Source of the DNA: Pyrenophora tritici-repentis | Taxonomy: Eukaryota > Ascomycota > Dothideomycetes > Pleosporales > Pleosporaceae | Direction: 5' to 3' | NCBI RefSeq assembly: GCF_003171515.1 | Contig: NC_089392.1 | Location: forward strand, 744,001 to 808,000 | Length of the DNA stretch: 64,000 nt | Part shown: positions 21,807-33,466 of the stretch, one piece after another | How the letters are laid out: every line of letters starts with the position of its first letter | Numbering within the stretch: the first letter of the stretch is position 1 | The notes under the pieces: generated by a model | Told to the model about the DNA's origin: nothing | The model's input: the letters and a program-made list of their open reading frames with translations, nothing else | Database searches by the model: none | Position numbers and translations under genes: made by a program

Positions 21807-22890
21807 GGGTTGACAGTATCGGTCGCGTCATACAAAGGTGGGTACGGCGTGACAGGTGATGTTGGTCGAGAGGTGCTTCTTGGAAGTGGGCCACATATAG
21901 GAGCATAAACGTTTAAAATCGCGCGAAAAGTGAGTGGCGTCGAGTCTACACATGCGCTACAGATGGATGCGATTGTTGAAAGTACGACACCCTGCTGTAA
22001 GCCACGCTAAACGTGACGGTACACGAGGTAGTGTAAAAGAAGTATTTTATCAGCGATGTATCATCTACCATCAAAAGAGGGCAACGAGGGCTACAGATGC
22101 TAACAAGGGCGTCGCCTCCTTGAAATCTTGAAATCACAGATTGGGCTGGAAACTCTCGTCGAGGGCTATGTTAGTTACACATATGGTTCATGCAGGGTGC
22201 CCGATAGAGGATTTTCGATTCCATCAACTGTCTCGTAGTCGGGGTATGTTCCGCTGCCGCCTCCAGATAGCGTGGAAACGCATTGAGGTCTCCAAGCGGC
22301 TGGATTGGTCGCGAGAGCATATAGCCCAAACGGATCGGGCCAAGCCGTCTTTCACACTAAGGCGGGGGAGCATCCGGTGCGAACTGAGCGAACCTTGGGC
22401 ACTATTGGGCGGCGTCAAGTCTAATGACAGGATCGATTGCATGGCGGGTATGCATTCGAACGTAAACGGGCGATAGCGACCCGACGTTGATGCGGAGAGA
22501 GATGGTGCATGCTGCAGGTACAGCAGACTACGGGCGCGGAACGCCGAAGGGAGGTGAAGCACGTCGGTGCGCTTGGGCGTTTAAGCTCCCGACGCTCAAC
22601 CACCAACATTTCCAGGCCTCGCACGCGGCAAAGTAGCCACTACCACAGAAGACCAGGCATGTCGCCGTTATAAAACTTAATTTGAAGACGTCGGCACATC
22701 AACCTGGATTCTCCTCTCGGCTGAACCTTGCCATGCCACACCTCGCTTGCATAACTACTACTAGGCCTCAACACGTGCTACTGCTACTGCAAAGCGCAGC
22801 CCCTGTAATACACGCGTTTACGTCATTTCCGTATTAGGTTCTGTCAAGCCTCGGGGGCGCTTCCCGGGCCCGTGATAGTACACTAGAGGT
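21807..22890. other. Divergent intergenic region
   Basis: About 1.1 kb between the start codons of the PTH11-like gene and APC10. The open frames here are overlapping and lack domain signatures. Probably promoters and 5' UTRs for both genes. Confidence 0.45.
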
Positions 22891-24156
22891 ATGCCGCCAT
22901 CACTTCGTCGCCGAGCGCAGCAGCACCACATGTCCCCACCCACAGCAGAAGAAGACTCGGATAGCGAGACGGAGCTAGGCCGTCAAGACGGTGATGATGA
23001 CGTCGGCGACGGAGAGGCGCTAGGCGAAGAGGAAGAGGAAGAGCTGGATGACGACGAGGGCCTAGCATCACCAAATCACAACGACAACCCCCAACCTAAT
23101 ATCGACCCTCCGCCATCCTACCTCCGCGAGGTCAGTACCCTTGCATCATGGACAGTATCTTCTTCCAAACCAGGGTGTTCCATCCCGCAACTTCGACATC
23201 CCTCAACCAACCTATTCTGGCAATCCGATGGTCCGCAACCGCACTACCTGAACATCCACTTTTTCAAACTCGTGCGAATTGTCGGACTACGACTATATCT
23301 CGACTTCGAGCAAGATGAGTCGTACACACCGACCAAGATTATCTTTCTCGCTGGTAGTGGCATGAACGATTTACAAGAGTGGGGTGAGATGAGATTGGAA
23401 AGCCCGCGGGGATGGATATGGGCGGATTTCAGCGGTGTAGGAGATGCAGATAGTGAAGATGACGACGGTGGGGACGATGACGAATCTGATGAGGATGATG
23501 ATGGTGAACAGCGCAGACAAGAGCCACTCCGCATCACCGCAGCACCAACAAACACAAACGGAAGACAACGTGGTGCAAATGAAGCAGCTTCCTCCGACTC
23601 TGAGAATGCCGCTCCACAGGATACCGAGATCGAGACTCCAGTGCAGAACCAGCATCACACCCCAATGCCAGCGTATGACCCTCATCAAACCCCTCAAACT
23701 CAACATACCCACGACCTCCGGCACCGCCCCCATCAACAAATGACGACCCCGTCGCTCCATGCAACCTCGACGCCTGCCATGCCACGCCCCCAACCCCGCC
23801 AGCCCTTTACGTCACTCTCACCGAACCCGGCGCCCCGCTCACCTCCTTCGACACGGCAGCGACCCCCTAAAATGCCCGTGCTAAGAGCACATCTGGTCCA
23901 AGTCAAGATCCTAGAGAACCATCAAAACGGCAAGGACACGCATCTACGCGGCTTACAGATTTTTGCCAGAAACGACGAGGATCTGGGACGGAGTGGTCAG
24001 GAGCATGGTATGCGAGGCGATATGAAAGCAGTTACTGGCGTGTCGACCCCAAGCGTACACCTTGCAACAGGCAAGGAGGCTGTGGTGAGGAAGCTCAAGG
24101 AAGAGCGGTTGGAACTGGGAAGAAGCGCATGGGATATGGAGGGCTGCATACGTTGA
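22891..24156 (+). CDS. APC10: Anaphase-promoting complex subunit 10 (Doc1)
   Basis: A single exon of 421 aa. The DOC domain starts at about residue 80 with YLREVSTLASWTVSSSKPG, the classic APC10 opening, and continues through NLFWQSDGPQPHYLNIHFF and LRLYLDFEQDESYTPTKI. After GWIWADF the domain is interrupted by an acidic and then Pro/Gln/His-rich insert (about residues 185-325) and finishes with AHLVQVKILENHQNGKDTHL and GLQIFAR. APC10 helps the anaphase-promoting complex bind D-box substrates for ubiquitination. The N-terminal 70 residues are strongly acidic. The split of the domain by a long low-complexity loop is common in filamentous fungi but makes it much longer than the 250-aa yeast protein. 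Confidence 0.93.
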   Translation: MPPSLRRRAQQHHMSPPTAEEDSDSETELGRQDGDDDVGDGEALGEEEEEELDDDEGLASPNHNDNPQPNIDPPPSYLREVSTLASWTVSSSKPGCSIPQLRHPSTNLFWQSDGPQPHYLNIHFFKLVRIVGLRLYLDFEQDESYTPTKIIFLAGSGMNDLQEWGEMRLESPRGWIWADFSGVGDADSEDDDGGDDDESDEDDDGEQRRQEPLRITAAPTNTNGRQRGANEAASSDSENAAPQDTEIETPVQNQHHTPMPAYDPHQTPQTQHTHDLRHRPHQQMTTPSLHATSTPAMPRPQPRQPFTSLSPNPAPRSPPSTRQRPPKMPVLRAHLVQVKILENHQNGKDTHLRGLQIFARNDEDLGRSGQEHGMRGDMKAVTGVSTPSVHLATGKEAVVRKLKEERLELGRSAWDMEGCIR

Positions 24157-24513
24157 GTTCAAGGACATGTACAACATGATCAACTACGACTCTGTCAAGG
24201 ATCAAGTTTCAAATAATTGTATTATGATAGTAGAGCTACGCCGACAATTGACAAACCTCCCCTAATACATATACTGTTGCAAATATCCGACTTTTGGTGT
24301 CCTAGTCCTCTCTCCTAGCATCTATGGCTAGATGAATCTGGGATATCTCAAGTCTACACAGCGCCTACTATCGCCTGTAATCATTATATTGACGCCCCAA
24401 ATGAGAAGCAGCGGTGCTTGAGTAACTCCGCTGCTGTAAGTTTTCACCCTCTACACGCTCCTTGCTTTGTTTTCGTGTCACTCGTAATCGAGACGTGGAA
24501 GTTGCTTTGTTCC
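24157..24513. other. Intergenic region between convergent genes
   Basis: 3' regions of APC10 and the elongase. No gene seen. Confidence 0.5.
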
Positions 24514-26476
24514 CTAAAACTTTCCCTTGCCTCCGGCCTCGTCCAGAGTGTTGTTGATGTCTTTTGGCTCAGATTCTTGCTCTGGTCTCGCCACAGACTC
24601 ACTCCTCTGACTCTTCAACGACAAATGGCTTCCCTTCTTGTTAGGCTTGCGGGCGTTGCTCGCTGAACGCTGAAAGGCGTTCTCCTTGCCATTCGTATAC
24701 TCGTCCTCGATTGCATCGCCAGCATCCTCGACCTTGCCAACAAGGTCCTTGGCTATCTGCCTTGCCTTCTTGGATGTGGCATCGGCACCCTCATCAAGTT
24801 CCTGCAATTTCTCACTGACTCTGCGGTTCACGTTTTCCAAAAACTTCTGGTTAGCGGGGCTCATGCTGCCCTGCCTCTCGTCCTTGATCTGGCCGTTGGC
24901 TGGCTTTCTTCCACGAACGGCGTCCCTAGCAATGTTTACACCAGAGGAGATGGCGTCTTCAGCTGACTTGTCAAGGGAGTCAAGTTCACGTTCTACTCTA
25001 CGGCTCGCGTCGCCGGCTGCGTCGGAGATGGTGCGAGGCTTGGAATCGCGCTTGGTGTTGGGCGATGAGCGGCGGAGATAGGACTTGAAGAAGAAACGCA
25101 TGAAGAGGATGGTAAGAGGCGCTAGGTAGATCAGGTTGACGTAAATGGCAAAAGCTTGGCCCGAGGTATCGACACATGGAACAGTCTGGTACTCGTTGCG
25201 GTAGAAGATCTTCTCAACAGTCTCGTGTGGGTGGAAGAATTCGTGTACTGCGTTCTGCACGGGAGCTGGCTCGTTGACAACCACTTGTTGCTGCTGGCGG
25301 ATCGGAACTGATTCGCCTGGAATGGGTACGTTCTCTGCGAGACCCTCGTCGCCGGCTGCACGGTAGATGAGCCTCCTGAGGAAAGCCACACCGACACCAG
25401 TGACAGTGGGCAGAGCTTCCGCAACAGACTCGGTAGCCGAAGCGACGGCAGACGAGACTGTAGAGGAGACCTTGGGCGCAACCTTCTCAGCGACCTTGTA
25501 TGCTACCGAAACGGGGACGGTGTAGGAAACGAAGAGATGTATGGCGGCAAAGGCAGATCCAACAAGGAATTGGGTGATCTGGAGCGTGGTAAGGGTTCGC
25601 TTGACAATGTTTGGGACCCGGAAGCCAAGGGCTGAGACGGTGTAGTAGGTGTACTGGAAAAAGTCAGTGGGGGGATTGTCAAAAATGTGAGGAAGTGCGC
25701 ACCATCATAGCGTGAATGCCAGAGTTGACCAGAGCAAACATCCAGATAGGTGGGGACATGAAACGCATTCCAGCCCACATGGACAGCATAGCGCCGGCGT
25801 GGTGGTACTTCTGGAGTGTAGTGCTTCGCTTGCCCTTTGCGAGAATGATGGCCGTGTCAAGGACTTCGTAGAACTTGGACAGGTAGAACCACCAGCCCCA
25901 GAAAGCCAGCCCCTCATTCCAAATTCTGCCAACGTCGCTCGTGTCTGGCATGCCATTGGGTCCGACGAGGACCTTGGGGTTGAGGCTGGCCCAAGTGTCG
26001 TTGTTGGTGCGGTACGTAACGGCGTCGCCCAGTCCGCGGGGACCGTGAATCTTGCAGAGAGCGTCGATGGTGCCGACAACGGCATTGGGCTCACTGTAGT
26101 GGGGGAACGAGTGCTTCAAGCAGCGGATCATAGCCACGCAAGTGACAGCTGAGTAGACAGCCAGGAAGACGTTGTGGAAGATAACAAAGGCGTAGAAGGG
26201 GCGCGTCTTTGCGATCCTCCACGGCTTGTTTCCATGTTGGCGGTTGTACCAATTGACGTAGGTGACGGTGACGAAGTAGACGGAGGCGATGGTCAGCGGG
26301 ACCTTGTACGAGAGGGCTCCCTGATAAATGTCCTCGGGAATGGGGAATGGGTTGGCGAAGGTCGACTCGCCCGTCCATGGGGGAGGAATGGGCAAGGGCG
26401 CGGCATCGGGGGGGAACTGGAGGACAGCTCTTGATGGCCAGTCGCCAGGGTGGAGAGAAGGACCTGCACCAGACAT
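24514..26476 (-). CDS. ELO-family fatty-acid elongase with long C-terminal extension
   Basis: Exons 26476-25703 and 25653-24514, 637 aa; the 49-bp intron splits the conserved NSGIHAMM / YTYYT motif. The start chosen is the ATG giving MSGAGPSLHPG; an upstream open frame has no better start. The ELO signature is present: KFYEVLDT (around residue 200), LQKYHHAGAM (around 223) and NSGIHAMMYTYY, with several hydrophobic helices. The first residue of the histidine box is Gln (QxxHH), the form found in some elongase subgroups. ELO proteins are ER condensing enzymes adding two carbons to acyl-CoA. The extra 300 residues contain another hydrophobic helix (VNLIYLAPLTILFMRFFF) and a charged, probably coiled-coil tail (EKLQELDEGADATSKKAR), unusual compared with the 300-350 aa family norm. 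Confidence 0.9.
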
Positions 26477-27427
26477 GATGGCTCTGTTTGCAGTTGTGCA
26501 GCGACCTGTAAAGGTGCGGGAGGGAGCCTGTGCGTGAGCGGTGGAGATGGGCGTGTGGTCAGCGCGGCGTGGTGAGGTCAGTGAGGTCCCGAGGCGGGTG
26601 GCAGATTTTGTGTGGCCCAGATGGGTCAATGCCCAGCCGTTACGCTAATATTGCGTATTCGGAGCAGTTCTCAACAATGCGGGTGGGCTTATCGTCGGCG
26701 CGCGTCGTCAATGCGGGCGGTTGTTGAAGGTGCAGCGATTGTGTTGATTCCAAACACGCGAGGCCTCTCAGCGTCCGTTCTGCTCAGCGCACAAACCGGG
26801 GACGGCGCGCACAAGGTTTAAGATATATCCGCAATTGAGTGCACAGTTAAACCCGGACGAAGCACGGTTGTAGCAAAGCTTGCATCGGCCCAGAGGCTAG
26901 AAAGAGCAGGCAAGAGGCTTCTGGACAAAGGTTCTTTGGCTTTGGTTGAGAATTTAGCGGATGCGCAACTTTTTTGGCGAATAACATGTCCATGACGTGC
27001 CGAGGCAAGCCACAGTCGGCTGCCACTGGACCGCCAGGCCCCCTTCTAACCCGCAGCCAAGAAGGACCATGACCGCGTACCTAGCTGTCATCTAGGTCGT
27101 GGGAGGTGAGCCTCGCAAGGCTAGCCGTTTCTGGCGGCCACCGTATACGTATTGTCTTTCTTCCACACGGCAGCAGTGTCAGTGTCGTTGTCGAATCCTG
27201 TACGCCTCGGGAAACTTGTAGCAGGGATGTGGCAGGGTGACGAACATGTTGAGGGTCTGACGGCCCCAGCGTACGTACATGGGGGAAGGAGCGACTCCCG
27301 CTGATCCATAAACTGGGAAGTGACGTTGGGGCAGCCACCGCTAAGGGACTGCCTGCCGCCAACAGGGTATACATACACATGGTGGCTGGAATATCTGCAA
27401 GTATAGATACATCTACTCAATAAAGCC
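26477..27427. other. Intergenic region: elongase promoter and AIM3-like 3' flank
   Basis: About 950 bp. The part next to 26477 should hold the elongase promoter. Open frames here are antisense shadows or lack coding character. Confidence 0.45.
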
Positions 27428-28700
27428 CTAGAACTTGGGCTTGCTACTCAGAGGAATTGGCGGTGCTTCGCCCGAGCCGTTGCCCAGCTCCTTCTTCTTT
27501 GGCGGAGGCGGTGGTGGCGCCTTCTTCCCTAGTCCTCCTCCCTGGCTGCCCTGAATCTGTGTTGGCGACTGCACTGGTGGGGGTGCTGCTGCTCCACTCG
27601 ACGAGCCTAAGCTGTTCATCTTCCCCATGATGCCGTACTTTTGGTTGAGCGAGTTGGCCGACTTCCACCCAGATGCAACCTGATCGCCATGCCGCTGCTG
27701 AAAATTATTTGCCGTCGATGCTGCCCCTTTCAAGTCAGATGCCGAGACTTTGGATGGGTCGTTCCGGAGGTTGCTAGCTGTTCGAAGTGCCGCCTGTTTG
27801 TCCGCCCATGATGTGCCTGTCGTTGGGGGCGGCGCTGGTGCTGGTGTTCGTGATTTGGGTCCTGTCAACTTGGCGAATCTATTCTGAAGTTCGTTCATCT
27901 GCGAGCCATGTCCGCTCGCAACAGGCGGCGGTACAGTTGTGCTGGAACTAGACTTCGCTCGAGGAGGGACAGGTGGAGAAGGGTTCGCACGAGGCGGTAC
28001 GGGAGGAGAGGCTGTCCGACCGATGCCAAAGCCAGGCACGGATACTCCCGCTTGACCCAGACGACCCAAAGCCCCCTGGTTCAGCCCGCCATGTGAAGCC
28101 GTCTCTTGCTGTGTAGCCTCATTGTATGTGGGTGGAGGCGCGGCGGAGAATTCATGAGGATTCGAGTTTTGTCGCGGAGGCAGTCTAGGGGGAAGACTCG
28201 GTTTCGGTTTCGGTGCAGAGCCTGTAGTTGTTGGCGATGCAGTACCTGGGCGGAAAGCAGGAGGCTTGGGCAGGTGTGCTGTGCTTAGCCCTGTGGTGTC
28301 GCGTCTATATGGGCCTGGGGCTGGTCGGTTGTCTTCTGCCTCCTCTTGCTCCTCCGTTCGAGACGATGCGACCGTAGAAGGACGCGTACCCGATGATGCC
28401 GGCACAGCATTGTAGTTCACTCGTTTTGGCGGCGGCGCAAATGAGGCTGGATCTTTCAACGACGACAGGGGCGCGGATTGATGTTCCCGAGCTGATTCGG
28501 CATGCACGTCTTTGCCTTGGGCCTTTCCCACCCAGCCTTTCTGTCACTCGTTAGAAATCAGTTTACACATGACAAGGTACAGCTTCACGTACCACTTGGC
28601 CTAGCTTAGAGTCGCTTTGCCCCCCAGCACTGCTGCCACTATTGGCACGGCTCTTCTCTGGATGCCAGCCGCCCTTAGCAACAGACTTGAACTTGTCCAT
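27428..28700 (-). CDS. AIM3-like proline-rich protein (actin-patch associated)
   Basis: Exons 28700-28593 and 28540-27428 with a 52-bp GTACGT...CAG intron, 406 aa. The N-terminus MDKFKSVAKGGWHPEKSR followed by GQV and KGWVGK and then SSLKDPASFAPPPKRVNY is the arrangement I associate with fungal AIM3-type proteins. The rest is low-complexity with repeated PPVPPRA and PPPLPPR-type SH3-binding motifs and a final PPPPPPKKK tract. Yeast Aim3 localises to cortical actin patches and interacts with Rvs167. No enzyme domain is present. The family call rests on the N-terminal motif and composition, so it is less certain than the enzymes. Upstream minus-strand open sequence to 28799 lacks an ATG start. 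Confidence 0.7.
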
Positions 28701-30029
28701 GTTCGCGAATAGATTGTGGGGTCCAGCGTAGTGAATCTGTCCGCGGACAGCGGATGTGTACGGGCCGATGAGATCATCAGCCAAGCGCTGCTCTAGCAAA
28801 AGTCACATCGCCGAGCCTCGCGCCTAACTTTTGCAGCCGAATGGCAACCGACATCATCTTGGCCTTAGCAAAGAAGCACGCCATATGCAGCCTAATAGAT
28901 TGCCGTCAAACACGAACTACCCGGCAGCCAAGTAACAATAACATAGGGTTTCTATTTCAACACGCCATCTACACATGTGATCGGGCAGTTACTAGCGCAC
29001 GGCCTGCTAAATAGCAACGGTATGGCGAACGAAAAGCTCCGAACAGCATGCAGCGGGGCAGTCATGCAGCAGTGTGTCCGTAGTCGCACGTTTCACCTTC
29101 AATTAGCTGCAGTCCCCCCTAGGCTTTTGTACATCCGGCGTGCGACCCCACCTCAGATAAGACGAATAACTGAGGCCGTAGCCTGTAAGATTCAGCCATG
29201 TTCTATCCGTGGCATGGCGGCGGCCAATCACATGAGCTACACCTCAGCTACCAAGACGATGAGAAGCGATCTGCGCATTGGCATGCCGTCGAGTAAGTCC
29301 GACCGATTCATCATCATTGCAAGATGAGTTCATCGTAAGCACAGCAAACAAGCATACAAAAGTGTGAGAGAGTGTGCCATCTCTGGGCCATGCAACAAGA
29401 AAATCAGGAATGTGTGCTGAGCATGCAGAGATCCATCTCCACACACTAAGCTTTCGTAGATCGGCAGCTAGGGAGCCCAAAATAACTATCCCGAGCGGGT
29501 GGGGTTTGTACGTCTCCAAGCCATCGAGGCTGAGCCCGGCCTCTAAACCGTCATCACGGCATGTAGCCAACCACGCCGACTATCCGCAGCCGGTACTTCG
29601 GCCTTGGGCTGCAGCACACGGCGAGATACCCGAAGTAAGATGCCTGCGCCTCCTCACTTTGCGGACCTGTCAAAGTATCTTCCTCTCGCTCCCTGTCACT
29701 TTTCATTCTCTACCTTGAACATCAAGTCTGCTACTTGTAAAACTTGACTATACTAAATTCCGCCGTCAAATACACTTGACTTACAATTTGTCGTGCTCCC
29801 TGCTGTCATCGAACGGACCGCCAACGTCAGAACTGGATTTCGTTTCGGCCCCGCATCTCCTACTACTGGTTCGGTCCTGGAGCATCATCACCATAGCTCA
29901 GCTCCTACCTTGGCCATTTTCAAGAATCAGGCGTCCGGCACCATCACTGGTGTTAGCATCTGACGCACGTCTGCAGTCTTCGTTACCGCAGCAAGAAGCT
30001 GCTCTCATCAGCGGTTCGCCCAAGTCGTA
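28701..30029. other. Divergent intergenic region
   Basis: 1.3 kb between two divergent start codons. Nothing with domain-level coding support. Pyrimidine-rich tracts near 29690-29800 are typical of fungal promoters/5' UTRs of the 30030 gene. Confidence 0.45.
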
Positions 30030-31229
30030 ATGGCTCCACAACTTCCGCAACCACCTCCGCCCCCTCCACAGGACGGAAAGAAAAAGGACGATAAAGATGA
30101 TAAAGATGACAAGGATGACAAGGAAGATAAGGATGATAAGGATGATAAGGGTGGAAAGCCGCCGCCACCACCTCAGATCACTCCACCCATTGTACCAGCG
30201 CCAAACACATCTCCGGACACAACGATGGTAACACCTCTGCTTGCACCTGGTGAGGGCCAACGGCCAACCAACGTCCCTGGCGCTCGGCCTGAGGAACATT
30301 CATCGGGCTTTTCACGGCCGCCATACGCTTCACCTTTTCCCACCACGGCTACCCAATCTGCATTTACGTCAGCAGCGACACCCTATGCAGGCGGTTTGGA
30401 GAACCCATCGCAATCCGATACTCCCACCACTATTGGAACATCGACGCAAATGCCAGGTCAGCCACCGAGTTCAATTGGAGGTCGGCCACCAGATTTGAAC
30501 TTGCCAAAAGGGGGTGCTAATCATGCACCGTTGTATGCCGCTGCCGCAGTTGTTCCGGTCATCGTCCTCGGTATTTTGGGGGTTGTCGCTTTCCTGTGTT
30601 TGCGCAGACGCAAGAAAAGGAAGGTGGAAGCTGCTTCCATTGAAGAGGAAGAGGAAGCGGAAGCGGAAGCGGAAGCTAAAGTAATGAAGCTGGAAGCAGA
30701 AGAGTCAAAGGTACTAGAGGAACAAACGATACGACGTTATATGGCACCGTCGCCGCAAGCTGCATTGCCCTCAGAAGAGTGGGATCAGCCACCGAGCGAA
30801 CTTCGACCTACATCGTTATGGAGTCAAAATCATCCGATCATACTGGGACCCATCGGATCCGGCTCGAATGGTGCCTATCTCACTGGAATGGATACTTCAG
30901 ATATGGTGTCGATTACATCAAATTCGCACAGACCTGCAGATCCGTTTGCAGACAATAGCAGCTTCGCAGAGCCACCGCCGCCGTATCGACCGCATAGTGC
31001 TGCGCCGCCCAGCTTCATGTCAACTTCGCGCCAAAGCAGCCTCAGGATGTCAATAGCCAGAGCTAACTCGCGAGCGCGCTTCGTAGCACGATCACCCTTT
31101 GATGATCCCCTTGACGACGCCGTTTCCGACCTGTCGGGACCTACACTTGAGCGAGATGACGACTCAATGTCGGCAGTCTCACGTCTCTCGTATCAGAGGG
31201 ATCCTACCATGGGTAGATTTATGCGATAG
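30030..31229 (+). CDS. Single-pass membrane protein with acidic DDK repeat
   Basis: A single exon, 399 aa, function unknown. After a Pro-rich start there is a repeated DDK/EDK tract (residues about 16-42) made by a repetitive GATAAGGAT-type DNA stretch, then a Ser/Thr/Pro-rich region (about 60-165). One strong transmembrane helix follows (LYAAAAVVPVIVLGILGVVAFLC split here as about residues 169-193), then RRRKKRK and a cytoplasmic tail with a Glu/Ala-rich helix and PPPPYRP and PFDDP motifs. The architecture (Ser/Thr-rich outside, one helix, basic stop-transfer, charged tail) resembles fungal cell-wall sensors of the Mid2/WSC type, but no signal peptide or WSC domain is visible. The PPPPY motif could bind WW domains (inference). 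Confidence 0.75.
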   Translation: MAPQLPQPPPPPPQDGKKKDDKDDKDDKDDKEDKDDKDDKGGKPPPPPQITPPIVPAPNTSPDTTMVTPLLAPGEGQRPTNVPGARPEEHSSGFSRPPYASPFPTTATQSAFTSAATPYAGGLENPSQSDTPTTIGTSTQMPGQPPSSIGGRPPDLNLPKGGANHAPLYAAAAVVPVIVLGILGVVAFLCLRRRKKRKVEAASIEEEEEAEAEAEAKVMKLEAEESKVLEEQTIRRYMAPSPQAALPSEEWDQPPSELRPTSLWSQNHPIILGPIGSGSNGAYLTGMDTSDMVSITSNSHRPADPFADNSSFAEPPPPYRPHSAAPPSFMSTSRQSSLRMSIARANSRARFVARSPFDDPLDDAVSDLSGPTLERDDDSMSAVSRLSYQRDPTMGRFMR

Positions 31230-33466
31230 TCTTTGGCATAAGCACCTACTATGGACGTAATGAGAGGCATCTCTGGGATGCTGGACAATCTTGGAGGTAA
31301 CGAGCTAAACAGAAGCCTGGGGGGCAATTTCGACCATGATGGGTGTGTAATACAACAGCTCTTTTCTTGTCTTTCCTTTTCCTGTACCTATAACGATCCG
31401 CTATAAAAGGGTTACTTTTTCCTCAACGTCTTTCGGTAGGCCTTGATTCCGTTACGTTACGATAGCATGGGCTTCGGAGTTGGTAATGGTGGGATGGGAC
31501 ACGGCATGTCCATGCGCTACGATATATACATAATAGCTATGACGGGAATAGAGACGCTTGTGACGTATGTCGCTTCCAACAGCCCCTCTCATTTCGCTTG
31601 GCCGAGGGCTAGAGCGAGATAGTTGTGCCTGCCAAGCTCAACAGCAGGCAGGCACGAGATAGGGATGCAGCAACTTTCTTTTCTTAGCCTCACCGGTGAT
31701 GCGCTTCTGCAAACAAGGGAGCTGAGTAGCAGTGTACCTTGCATGAATGGATGGGCTGGCGCCAGAGTGGCGATGAAGATGCCAGGGATATGGTTTGTAC
31801 TTGACGGAATTGGCCAAGTACAAGTGAGAGTGAGACGATTCACTCTGTCGTATAGGGTAGGCTGGCGTGTGGCTTGGTGGTTGAATGGTTAGAAAAGTGC
31901 AGTCCTGCGAGGCCGGCCCGCGATTCGCCGGGGCCAAAGGTCGTGTTCCAGGTTCATGGGATTTGCATAATGACGCCTAGATTAACGGGCGTAGTCGGTG
32001 CTGACACATGAGCATCCATCGACTGCCAGCTGGCAGCGGCGAGCACTTTGTTTGTTACTTCTTTATTCTCTACCTAGCAGGCGCCCCTGGGCGAGGGCAG
32101 GTGAAGGACATGTGGAGTTTGTCGTTGGATAGGTGTGACTGGCTCACGGGGTCACGGCGATTTAGCGTCGGGTCCTAGACTCGTACTGTAGACAAGCTGG
32201 AGACGTCAGCGTCGGCCTGTCATTGCTACCCATCTCATCGTCACGGCACGCATTACCCCAAGCCATGGTGCAGTCGTTCCGTGTCCGTTCGCGACTTAGC
32301 TCATCGTTATGTACCTCGTTCAGCCGGAGCCTCTCCCCCCATTCGCTGCTAGTTGGGTCGGCTGCACGAAGCTTCGCCTGGCTGTCGGCGACGACGCTGA
32401 GCAAACTCCATGCCTCCTCCCTGCCATGACCACCCAATAGTGACAGCCTCGCTATATCGCCATGAGCAGCCCCATGCGGCACGGTGCCTGAGCTAGTAGA
32501 AGTGCCCCAAGGGCTCAGGAGAAAGGCACTGCACTGCTTTCTTGCGCCATTGCTGCGTGCGTGTGTTGCTGCGGCGGGTCACGATCGGTACTATTCAATT
32601 ATTCATCTTTGCCGAACTACAACCTTTTGCATTTGCAGCTTCAGTTCCGCCCCACTGCCTCTCCTAGTACGTGAAGAAACCTTTCACCCTCGGTTCTTCC
32701 CACAGACTGCAGGAGCCCAGCACCTCCCCAAGGAAGCCGCGAGCCTGCTCTTTCCCTCCCGATACGCTGCCGTGACGCCCCTCGCTCGGTACCTGCATCT
32801 TCAACGTCTCACAGCGCTGCCATCTCCCCTGCTACCGCCATTCAGGCGTACGACCTCGGTACTATCACCGCTCCGTCGTCTGTCCCAATTGCCTCTGCTC
32901 TAGCCTGCAACCCGACAGCAGCAGCGGGAGCAGCAGCAAAACTCCGCCAGAGCGTCCGCCATCTCCGCCTCACCCCCTTCCGCCCGCTCAACATCACCAT
33001 CGACGTTGCCGACGACATAGTAATAGTAGGTGCTACATGGTCTGTAGAGGAGGAACACTGTGGTATTGGGCTTGCTATGGGCTTGGATCAGCATATACAT
33101 GGGTACGGCTCCCTCCTACCTAGTTCCCGTTCCTATGTTTGTCTAGGAACCGTATACGTCTTGAAGTTTTCGGGCCGGTGCAACGAGCTTCACAGATATA
33201 ATGGCTGCCGTTTAGCGTGGCTGCCTACTGCAAACGCCGCATTGGACCCAATAGAGGCTTGGTGTAGGCCTAGAAGCAGGCAGCACCGCACGCTTGTCAT
33301 CCGAAGCTCAGTGCCAACCCGCCCTCAAAAATGCATTCCAGCAGCGCCTGCCCATTTTGTTGCAAAAGAAACTTTTCCTCCGAATTTCTCTGCTTGTCTT
33401 TTGGCTAATTGCACTTTTCTCGATTGCTCAATGTTTCGGTTCGCAGCTGCAAGTGCCCCAGGCTAA
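31230..33466. other. Long non-coding region, possibly including 5' exons of the PHD gene
   Basis: 2.2 kb without a clear gene. A short open stretch after a good acceptor (CTCTGCTCTAG at about 32892-32902) reads RQQQREQQQ and SARASAISASPPSARS, which has fungal coding character in the same direction as the PHD gene, but it ends in TAG TAA TAG near 33017 with no convincing donor. It may be an exon, an upstream ORF or chance. The rest shows nothing I can support. Confidence 0.35.

Noticed and set aside
25712..26152. 146-codon plus-strand frame
   Set aside because: Antisense shadow of the elongase exon.
32484..32903. 139-codon frame upstream of the PHD gene
   Set aside because: No ATG start, pyrimidine-rich leader-like sequence and no domain; likely 5' UTR or intron.
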